Below, piece by piece: positions 33,544-44,000 of a stretch of DNA of 64,000 nucleotides (position 1 is the stretch's first letter; each line of letters opens with the position of its first letter). The notes under the pieces are model-generated. The model ran no database searches and was not told where the DNA came from. It worked only from the letters and a program-made list of their open reading frames with translations. Position numbers and translations under genes: made by a program. The stretch comes from Hericium rajendrae (taxonomy: Eukaryota; Basidiomycota; Agaricomycetes; Russulales; Hericiaceae). The DNA lies in the NCBI GenBank assembly GCA_033439255.1, contig CM065883.1:3162001-3226000 (forward strand). The letters run 5' to 3'.

Positions 33544-35768
33544 GGTTGGGCTGGTTGTCTGTATGTTATTGCGCTGTTGTGCTGTTTTGCTGTTTCGTTA
33601 GGATTGATTCTTGTGTATTGTAGTATATGGTGTGGTAATACAGTATTTGCGGCTTGGATTTGCTAAGTGGCGGCGCGTACTACGTAGACGGGCACAAGAG
33701 GTGACAAGACTACGCTATGCACACTCGAGAGTCAAATCATGTCACTACTCCGATCACTACCTAGGACGACAATGGTGAACTGCAACCTAGCCTATACGAA
33801 CAGGGTATTCCACAAAGCAAATCGGGGAAAGGCTGAATGAGTTGGAACCAGGCAATCCTGGGTCATGTCCCGTAGAAATGGGTGCGGGGGGCTGGAAAGC
33901 AATGCAAGGCAGAGCTGACCGGCATCGAGGAAAGAACATGCAGCAGGCATGCGAGAAAGAGCATGGCAGCAGCGAAGACAGACGCACCGAGTCTGTCGAT
34001 CAGGTATGCCCATCGACAAGCGAATATGGAACAGAGCAACAGAGGGGAAAAACGAGCCCGCGTGCGGGGATAGCTCAATATGGTGATAGAGCTACTGGAG
34101 CGAGCAACAGAAGGTGCACGGCACATAGCTGATGTAAACAGTCCTGGCAGGAGGGAAGATACTGCGGGGCGTGTCGCAAGGGCGCGCAGGCGACGAGAGG
34201 CGGAAGAGGGGAGCGACACGGTGATGCAGCTGCGAGCAGGATATGAGCAGCGAAAGGCACTGGAATAGCATGACAGGCGGCATGCAACGTGCGGCGTCAT
34301 GCGCAGGCTGTCGTATGCAGTGCGACGAGCAGCGCACAGGAGAGAGATCGGAGCAGATGCACGGAGCCATGCGGCATCCGGCGTGCATGCAAAGAAAAGA
34401 CAAGGTTGGTGCACCGAGCCGCATGGCGTCCGGCGTGCGCGTAGCGAAAGGAAAGAGGTGGACAGACCAGTCGACCGATGTATGGACCCACGCGGCGTCC
34501 GGTGTGCAGCGACGAGTTTGGCATCCGTTCGTCCTTCGGCTGTGTCGCGCCCGAGCTGCTGACGCGGACTTGCGTGCAGGAGGGGTAGAACTCGACGTGT
34601 ACGGAGACTTTTTCTGGGAAGAGCTATGCGAGGCTGGACAAAATTCGTCCAGTGAGGGGTCGTGGTATCATGACGGAGTCGTGGAGTGGTTGGTCATAAA
34701 GATAACTTACATGATCGTGCAGGCTTGAACTCGACGTCGACGAATGGATCAAGACCAGTATCTCGAAAGGCGTTGAATCGTTTCGAGGATGGGGAGGGGG
34801 AGGAGAAAGTGAACGCGGTGTCGATGTGCTTGCGAATTGGGGGGAGAAGAACGCTTTCTTGAGGTTGGGAAGGAGCAGCTTAGCATGCCGACGAAGAGCT
34901 CTCGCTTTTGCATTTGTGCATGCAGCCTTCATCGCCGGGTAGGACGTATTGTAGTATATGGTGATACTTACTTACGATGTCTGCGCATTAGTATTGCGAA
35001 GCGAGGGCCAGTTTGAGATTACGACGTGAAATGGCATTGAGAGGAGGGTTTTGCACATGGCAGGACTCGTTTCCGACTTTCAACATGTGGCATGCGGCTC
35101 GCAAATCTTACGCTTTCGGCCATGATCTGTCCTTCTTGGGCGGTAGCTTCGATCGTATGATAAGTAGTACTTACAGTAAGTCCTGGAGTTTGCTATGTAG
35201 GGAGCTGCCCGGAAGCAAGCTCCCCAATGACAGGGAAATTTCCTGCGTGGCAGAAGCTGTCCGAAATTCTCCTCTTCCTGTACACAGGAACGCGCATGCG
35301 CCCTTGAAGGTAGGCCTTTCGTGTCGCAACGGCTGCTAGTGGATCCAGTCACGAACGCTTTGAATGTAGCTGCAATCGTCAGATATTGTCCAGTGCTGTC
35401 TCTGGCAAACTTAAAAGCATCGAGTTCCACGACCTATCTAAAGCATAGGCATTCATTAGCGTGTTTATTGTCACAGGATATGCAAAGAATAAACTCTAGG
35501 TACCTTTGGACGGTCATACTTATATGCATGTCGCAATCTGCAAGTGACAGAATCGGTAATGGCGTCACGGTAACGGTCTGCGAGTTTCAGCCACAGCAAG
35601 CTTATATTAATAATAAGTAGGAAATCGACGCGTCTATGTCATCAAATATCTCAGGCTCTCAGCTCGCTTCTCTTTTGATATTTGGATTCAAACACCAGTC
35701 TGTCCTTTCGTTTTTTTTATGGTTATACCCACACTAACCATCTCTTTCTCGGTTTGCGTCTCTTTATT
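33544..35768. other. Intergenic region with short tandem words
   Basis: Contains a 3' element at 33611-33656 shared with 37791-37840, and a partial copy at 34946-34966. At 34370-34510 the word GCGGCGTCCGGCGTGC recurs three times about 60 bp apart. No gene is supported, except that a short first exon of the next gene may lie between 35520 and 35700. Confidence 0.5.
33611..33656 (+). repeat. Shared 3'-flank element, copy 1
   Basis: About 45 bp beginning TTGTGTATTGTAGTATATGG and containing TGGTAATACAGTATT, located 68 bp after the zinc-finger gene stop. Nearly identical to 37791-37840. Confidence 0.7.
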
Positions 35769-35770
35769 CA

Positions 35771-37732
35771 GTGCTGTCTGTCGAAGAAATCGATGTGTAC
35801 ATTCAATTTGCAAGGCACTACGAGGAGGCTCAGAGATCTGTGGACGAGGACAATACTCTCTCCCCGACCATCACCGCGACAACCATCTCCTCTCTGCGCT
35901 TTGCACATGACTCGGCATCTAGCGCTACTTCCTTCAATCCTGACCCACACGCTGTCTCTATTGCCGAAACTCAGTCGTACTACGCAGGCTTGCATTCTGA
36001 GCCCACGCTTCTCTACCGAACGGGCAAGGAGCAGTGGTCTCCGCCCAAGGGACCAGAGGCCCAGCGCCGTTTGAAGGAGCTACGCGAGGTCTTCAACCAT
36101 CCAATTACGAAGGTCTGGAACAGCGATTTGGCCTGGAAGGTTGTCGACATCATGGACGCTCACATGGTCAGTTATAATATTCTATCATATCGTAGAGTTT
36201 GTTCACTAGGATCTCTAGATCCGCTTTACGACCATAGATGTCGTTCGTTTCAAGAAGGTCGGGGTCGACGAAGCGGACGGGGACGAGGACGATGTCGAGG
36301 ATGAAGAAGACGAGGATGAAGAAACGGTCAAGACGAAGAAACAGGACGTCGGTCGTGTGACTATCTGGATTGGCGTATTCCCCGATAATACTACCGCTAC
36401 AGCTGCCCACAACGCGGCTCAGGATGTCTTAGCCCTTCTCAGGGAATACGAGATCACCGACATTGACGTAGACTTTCGCGAATCCCTCTACACGCGCGAG
36501 GCTGGTCCTCAGCTTCTCCCACCCGTCGATGATCTTGACCCACTCGTCGACGTCGTTAGTCCCCTCACTCCCACTCTCGGTCTCTACATCTCCACCAAGG
36601 CCAGGCCCAATGCTCAGGGGACTATGGCTCTTTACCTCGCAGAAGGTGGCGACAGCGACAACCTATTGGGGCTTTCGTGCCGCCATGTTCTTATCGGGTC
36701 GAAGGAAGCCAACGCCGACTACGTTCGCCACCCCAGTGCGCCTTCCAAGGACGTCGTCCTACTCGGCAAGACACGCTACGCCAACCTAGTCGACTCGATC
36801 AAAGTTAGGATTGGACGATACGGCATCTTGATTAAACGCTGGGCTAAACAGATCGAAGGGTTCGTGGAGAGGGAGAAGGGCACTGACCCTGCCGATGTCC
36901 AGAAGGCTGTGGCATCACGGGCTAAGACTCAAGCGTTGCTGGATGAGGCTGAGAAAGCGGTGGAGGCACTTGCAGCCTTGCTTAAGCGGGTTAATACTGA
37001 CTGGAAAAGATCCGACAATCGTGTTCTTGGCCCCATCCTCCGCTCCCCAGCCATCTCTCTCGGTGTTGGTGAATATCGTTTCACGGAGGACTGGGGTATC
37101 TTCCAGGTCGACCGGGCTAAGCTTGGTGACGGTTTCCAGGGTAATAAGTTGGACCTCGGTGCGTTTGACTATCTATCCGACCAAGACCGTCCACTAATCC
37201 ACCTAAACATTTGCTTTGTTTACTTCTAGGAACGAAGCTGACGCCCGACGAGTTCACACTTAAATGCTTCCCTCGTGGAGACGCTAACTGGGAGTTCGAG
37301 TATCCCGGTGATCGTCTGCTTCCGCTCATGGGCACCATCACCGACGAATTGATGCGCTCCCCTGACATGTGGGACTCAAACGGCGAACCGTGCTTGTTGG
37401 TCGTCAAGAACGGTAGTGCCACTGGCACCACCTTCGGCCGCGCCAACGGCGTCTTCTCCATCGTCCGCGACTATTTCCACGACATGTCTATCAACCAGAC
37501 CTCCATGGAGTGGGGTATCATTAACTACGATAGCAAGTCCGAGGTCTTTTCAGAACCGGGCGATTCCGGCTCCATAGTTGCCGATATCCGTGGCCGTATC
37601 GGTGGAATGCTTACAGGTGGTTCCGGCAAGACCATGACATCCGATATGACCTACGCTACGCCATTCTGGTGGCTCCTCCAGCGCATCAAGAGCAACGGAT
37701 TCCCTAATGCACACCTCAACGTCCTCGCCTAG
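35771..37732 (+). CDS. Protein with a trypsin-like (chymotrypsin-fold) peptidase domain; 5' exon unresolved
   Basis: Three exons are clear: 35771-36166, 36219-37158 and 37230-37732, giving 612 codons. The first has no ATG in frame and is preceded by a good acceptor (TTATTCAG), so a small first exon lies upstream. One candidate start, MSQSA at about 35528, would need a weak donor. Residues near LLGLSCRHVLIGSKE supply a catalytic-type His. FSEPGDSGSIVADIRGRIGG supplies the GDSGS serine motif, as in S1 or HtrA-like folds. A very acidic insert (DEDDVEDEEDEDEE) and a long helix (LDEAEKAVEALAALLKRV) lie before and between the halves. No signal peptide is seen, so it is probably intracellular. Activity is inferred from the His and Ser motifs; I did not place the Asp with certainty. 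Confidence 0.75.
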
Positions 37733-38459
37733 TGATCTCGCCGGTTTGGTTTATTCCATTTTCTTACTCTTCCCTCTGTACTTTGACGGACTTGTGTATT
37801 GTAGTCTATGGTATGGTAATACAGTATTCACGGTTTGGTTGTGTGATGCGAGGAGCGTGTTTCTGCAGTTTGAGATTGGGCATTGGGGTGGTCTTCGGAA
37901 GGGACAGCTCTGGCGGGTGGGCTCTTGTCCAGTCAATGGTGTGAGATTTGTCGCAACCTATGAGCCAGACAAAAATGACCTAAGGCCACAAGTTATGGGC
38001 TGGTCAAATCAGCTGGAATGAGGGTTTTTGGTCTGTAAGCTATGGGCCAGCTTGGTTTCAGAATAGACCAAAAGTTCTGGGTCAGTGTTATGACTGTATT
38101 CTTCTTTTCCAATTCTAAGGACTTATCATTTCTTTTCTCCTACCATGACACCCTCCACCCATCTATTGAGCTATTGGGTTGTAAGGAATCACACTTTATA
38201 GTATCTACGATCACACAAGCTGAGCAGAATCCACAATACCCGATGCGTGTGAGATGGATTGCACAGGCGTAGTGTGGATGTAGATACAAAAAGTTAAAAC
38301 GACAGGTGCTCTGATCGGCACCCCTAAGTTCACATATAAACATGTACAAATGTGCCCGAAGGTGTGGGGTCTGGTCCTGTCCGGCCCGAGTCTCATCGAC
38401 ACATTCTAAGTCGCGTCAACAATCTGTTGAGATCGGGGCAAACGCCCATCACTGGCTGC
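37733..38459. other. 3' flank of the peptidase gene
   Basis: Holds the shared 3' element at 37791-37840. Base composition shifts steadily to AT toward 38460. No gene seen. Confidence 0.55.
37791..37840 (+). repeat. Shared 3'-flank element, copy 2
   Basis: Starts CTTGTGTATTGTAGTCTATG and contains ATGGTAATACAGTATTCACG, 58 bp after the peptidase stop. It matches 33611-33656 with only a few differences, although the two genes are unrelated. Confidence 0.7.
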
Positions 38460-39356
38460 ACGAGACAATATACCCTGGGAAAAAGTGTGAAAATTTTATT
38501 AGAAGTAGATAACCCAATTTCCATGTCTTTCGTCCAAGAAATTAGTTTGAAAAAGGGGCTATCTCTCTCCACACAGTTTTCTTGAGAATAAAACATGTAA
38601 ATATGGATCAAAAATTTCAGCAACTTTTACTATCACATTTCTCTTCCTAATTTCCGAGAAGCTAGACAAAGTGATTTCTATTATATTTTCCAAGGAAAAA
38701 ATACTGACTAAAGATTTAATATTATCTTACACACTATCCTGAGAAATGTAGCAGTACAAACTATAACATTTCTTTCACTTCTTTCTGAGGAAAAGTTCTA
38801 GAGAATGATAACCTTATTTCATAGTAAATAGAGTGAAAACGTAGGTAAGAAAAAAAATTATTTATTTTTAAATTGTTTCTTGAGAATATAGGATGATAAA
38901 AGATATAACATTACATTCAATACTTTTTCATAAGATATATGGTTGAGAAAATATTAAACTTTTACATCTTCAAAACTTTATTTTACAATTTACACTTTAG
39001 CTAGTGCTTTCTCATAAACATGCCTACTTTAACAAATTTTCTTAGTAAGTATACAAAAATAGTAAGCAACTTCACTATAGCCATTTAAAACAATTTATAG
39101 ACACATTTTGTCTGCCAAATGATAACCAACAGCAAACCTTATAGTCATAGAATGAGTCTTGATTCTTTGCGATATTATGTATAAAGAAAAAATATTGAGG
39201 ATGATATCTGTATCTTTCACTCTTTATTAGCACTCTGCTGTTGTGCAATGCCTCAAGATTAATTCTCATCTTTGATTTTACCTCACTCTCTGTTTTGCAT
39301 ATTTGTGTCTCTATTCAGACACTGCAATTGCATACAAGCTATAATTCATATTATCT
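38460..39356. other. AT-rich non-coding island
   Basis: A block of about 900 bp that is very AT-rich compared with all other DNA in the window. It is rich in A/T runs and has no useful reading frame. It leads directly into the 20-bp minisatellite. It could be old transposon or repeat DNA decayed by C-to-T mutation; I see no transposon ends. Confidence 0.6.
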
Positions 39357-40375
39357 GACTAATTTGACATTTAGTTCTGAGATTTGACATTTTGTTCCAT
39401 GATCTGACATTTAGTTTCATTCTAATCTGACATTCAGTTCTATGATCTGATATTTTATTTTGAGATGTGATATTCAGTTTTATAATCTGATATTTAGTTC
39501 AAAAATCTCATATCTCATTCAGTTCCAATCTGACATTAAGTGCTAAAATCTAACATTCAATTTTAGGATCTGACATTCAGTTTTGAGATGTGATATTCAG
39601 TTCAGTTTTAATCTAACATTCAGTGTCAGGTTCTGACATTCAGTGTCAGGTTCTGACATTCAGTGTCAGGTTCTGACATTCAGTTTCAAGGCTCTGATAT
39701 TCAATTTAGTCTCAATCTGACATTTAGTTTCAGAATCTAATATTCAATTTTAGGATCTGACATTCAGTTCTAGGATTTTATTTTTAGTTTTGAGCTATGA
39801 CATTTAGTTCTGAGATGTGATACTTAGTTTCAAGATCTTATATTTAGTTCTGTTCAAATCTGACATTCAGTGTCAGAATCTAACATTCAGTGTTAGGATC
39901 TAAAATTCAATTTTAGAATTTAAAATTTCAGTTTTGAGATCTGATATTCAGTGTTAGAATCTGACATTCAGTTTTGAGATGTTATATTGAGGTCTAAGAT
40001 CTGATATTTAGTTCAGTTTTAATGTGACATTCAGCATTAGGATCTGACATTCAATTTCAGAATCTGATATTCAGTTTTGAGATGTGATATTTAGTTCAGT
40101 TTTAATGTGACATTCAGTGTTAGGGTCTGACATTCAGTGTCAGGATTTGACATTCAATTCTAGAATCTGACATTCAGTTTTGAGATGTGATATTCAGTTC
40201 AGTTATAATCTGACATTCAGTATCAAAATCTAACATTTAGTGTCAGGATCTGACATCCAGTTTCAAGATTCTAATATTTGATTTAGTCTCAATCTAACAT
40301 TCACTGTCAGAATCTAACATTCAATTTTAGGATCTAACATTCAATTTTAAAATCTGACATTCAGTTTTGAGCTAT
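39357..40375 (+). repeat. Degenerate minisatellite of about 20-bp units
   Basis: About fifty units resembling TCTGACATTCAGTTTTAGGA run head to tail over 1 kb. Variation is mainly at the last six positions and in single indels. Some adjacent units are identical (for example the CAGTGTCAGGTTCTGACATT group near 39625-39680), which shows recent local expansion. The array ends sharply at about 40375. Confidence 0.9.
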
Positions 40376-41068
40376 GTTGGTGCAGATGTGAGGGATGGTG
40401 AGGGGAGCTCATTCGTTGTTGGTGCAAGCATAGAGTGACAGGGAGAGTGCTCAAGGATGCAGGGGTGACAGAGAGTGGGTTTGAGGGGCTCTTCCAGACG
40501 TAGAGGGTCAGCAAAGGACGAGCAGAAGGCAGGACCAGGATGAAGAGGAAGAGGAATGACAAATTGACGAAGGCGCTGGCCATCGCAAGTCAGTGATTGC
40601 TGAGTCTCCTTTTCTTAACACTTACGCCATTCGGCTTCTCGAGCTCAGAATGATTTCAAGTTTTATTGTCATACTTTTTACAATCCATCACGTACATAAA
40701 TGGTGTCACAATCATTTGCAGACAATCGAGGAGACGGGTATAGTACCAATATTTGAGAGTCAGGAAGTGATGGTACACTCACATGTCTTTCACTACGAAA
40801 ACACCCTCAGTACACTCCCAAATCAAGATATCCTGCCTATGTCACGAACCAACATAAAGACCATGATGATATGCATTGAGATTGATCAGTCTAGTGTGAT
40901 AGCTGATGAACTGGCTGAGACACTGGACATCTCAGCCCTAAAAGTCTTTCCCGTCAACAGCCAATGCTCGAGTTCTCCAAGATTGATGTCCTTCGGATCC
41001 AATGGCAACGGATTTTGCGAATCACAATGCACGTAGCATGCCGCCGCTCTAGCATAGTTGATAGAAAT
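40376..41068. other. Region between the minisatellite and the coiled-coil gene
   Basis: A 147-codon plus-strand frame (40593-41036) and a 78-codon minus-strand frame with a hydrophobic start (40347-40583) are open here. Neither shows motifs or convincing splice context. Not called as genes. Confidence 0.5.
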
Positions 41069-44000
41069 TTAAGCACGTCGTACCATGATATATGTAGTGA
41101 GCAACACTGACCTTTTCAGCTCATCCGATATTGAAAGGTCTATTGGTGGTTTCATGTTCAATGCATCTCGCCTGGATCGTGATAGCTCCTTTAACCATTC
41201 AGGGTTGTAGAAGTTTCTGGGAAGACCTCTGATAGCTTTGCTGTGCTGTATAATGTCAGATGGGTATCGCTCCCGGGGCCAGTTGCCACGAGCAGCGACA
41301 TCGTCAGGCCCAAACTTCATCCTGAGTCGCAGCAGATCCAGTATTCTGAGAAATGGTGTGGCACCGTCCGCGCGCCAGAAGTGGCGGATGATCTTGTAGT
41401 ACCGTTTTCCGCCCCGGGCACCCCTCATATGTGCAGCTTCGTCATCGCTCGTACCATCATCAGCGATAGTCTGCAACACAGGTATGAAGGACCCTAGCTC
41501 TGCATGATAATGCGCCACATCAACACGTCGGGCTCCAAGCTATCACTTGAAGTATCAATATCTGAAAAGTGTGTTACAAATGAATACACGTACAGCCTTC
41601 CTGCGGCCATCCTGAGCAGACTTCGCATTCCTTTTCTGCTCTTTTGACAAACGACTTTTCCCGCCATGAAGCTTGTGATACTGGGTGTTGAGAGCCTTGA
41701 TGTGCGAGAGGAAACCTTCTTCAATCAGGTCTAGGTCATCGCATTCGAACTCTCCACAGTCGACATAACTTTCTGCGAAGACTTTCACGGCTTGTTGATT
41801 CCATGGGGAGTTCCTTGTACCTAGAGCATCAACACGGAAGTCAGCCTTGCTAGGACCACCAGTTCCCCTTTCAGCAAATTCTTCCAATTCCTCGGTAGTG
41901 GGAATCTCATTGAATAGAGATCCCGCATCAGATCTACCCATCAATTGTCGGGCGTGATCGCGGATCTCTGCCTAAAACATGGTGAGTTTGTAAGTAAAAG
42001 AGATGCCCATTGGGTAAACATACAAGGATATCCAGGGCGCGAGCAGATTTATGGTGGTGCTGTTTATCACCATCTACAAACCCGTCGGGTTTGGTTCGAC
42101 GGGATGAGCACCACCTCGCTCCTTCGTCATGTCTGTGAGAGGTCAGGATCTCCTCAGCGGAAGGTGATGTAGGATCTCCACCACGGTCTTCCATATCATC
42201 TGCACCGTCGCCATGGGTTTGACGTTCTTCATGACGGTGATGTCTATCTTCACCACGTTGTCCCATGACAACATGTTCGACGCGAGATATGAAGCTCTCT
42301 AACTTGTGATTGACAGCATTGATATCCGATCTCGTCGCCAGCTCCTCGCAAAGGATCCATCAGCACTGTAGGACAGCAAAATTTAAGGGGGTACTCACCT
42401 GCTCACCGGTCATTGGATGAGCCTGTCCAGCGTCAGATTCCGACCTCCTGTCCGGTATGTCACCATTGATACCCGATTCGCCACCATTTAAATGCGGCGA
42501 GTGACTACTATGTGGATTGCCGACGAATGGACCGTGATTTGGGAAGGTATTGTTCGAGGACTGTGCCGCCGACGCCTCACCCGGCAAGCCACCATTAGGA
42601 CCGGATGCCGCAGGCGAGTGAGCAGCAGCGTTAATCAAGTAAGCAAGCGCGAGCATGCCCGGCGAGGGTGCATTTTCCCCGGGCCCATCCTACAGCAATC
42701 CGGCAGGTTCGAAATTAGCTCTCAAGATCCAAGATTATTTGGGACATACGTCATAAATGTCCATACCCTCTTCACCTCCAGGATGAGCAAATCCTGCTTC
42801 ATGTCGAGTCGAATCTTCACGAAGAACACCCTTTCCCTTTTGCATCCGTCGCACCTCGTGACTGAGGTATTCCTTGTGTTCCTTGTGTCCCGTGTGCTCC
42901 TCCGCGCGGCTATGCGCTGCCTCCAGCTGTTGCTGCAGCTGCCTTACAGCATCCATCGCTTCACGCTCAGCTCGAGCCTTCGTCTGCAGTGCGGCCTCGT
43001 GGTCCTCTCGCATCTGTGATAACGCCGCGGCCGCCTGCTTGCATTCGTCCTCCAATGTGGCTTCCAGCTCCTGTCGCATCTGGGCCATCTGACGCTGCAA
43101 CTCGTCACGGCCTGCATGTGCTTGCTGCTCCTGAAGGTTCTCGACGCCCCGCACACGCTCATTCGCAGCCGACACCAACTTCTGTGCCTCCTCCAATTGT
43201 TCGAGGAGAGTCTCCTCGCGTCGGGTGCGTTCCTCCGCCTGGCCAAGCGCCGCTGCGAGCTCAGCACTCAATCGGTTCTCCGCATCCGTCGCCTCGCATT
43301 GAGCTTGAACCTGTTCCTGCAGTGCGGCCTCGTGGTCCTCTCGCATCTGTGATAACGCCGCGGCCGCCTGCTTGCATTCATCCTCCAATGTGGCTTCCAG
43401 CTCCTGCCGCATCTGGGCCATCTGACGCTGCAGCTCGTCGCGATCTGCCTGTACTTGCTGCTCCTGAAGGCTCTTGACGCCCCGCACACGCTCATTCGCA
43501 GCCGACACCAACTTCTGTGCCTGCTCCAATTGTTTGAGGAGAGTCTCCTCGCGTCGGGTGCGTTCCTCCGCCTGGCCAAGCGCCGCTGCGAGCTCAGCAC
43601 TCAACCGGTTCTCCGCATCCGTCACCTCACGCTGAGCTTGAACCTGTTCCTGCAGTGCGGCCTCATGGTCCTCTCGCATATGTGATAACGCCGCGGCCGC
43701 CTGCTTGCGTTCATCCTCCAATGTGGCTTCCAGCTCCTGCCGCATCTGGGCCATCTGACGCCGCAGCTCGTCGCGATCCGCCTGTACTTGCTGCTCCTGA
43801 AGGCTCTTGACGCCCCGCACACGCTCATTCACAGCCGACACCAACTTCTGTGCCTGCTCCAATTGTTTGAGGAGAGTCTCCTCGCGTCGGGTGCATTCCT
43901 CCGCCTGGCCAAGCGCCGCTGCGAGCTCCGCTTTCAGCCGGTTCTCCACATCCATTGCCTTGTGCTCAGCCCGAGTCTTCTCCTCCTGCAGTGCGGTCCT

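Noticed and set aside
40593-41036. 147-codon plus-strand frame next to the minisatellite
   Set aside because: No splice signals, motif or promoter; composition like the surrounding AT-richer spacer.
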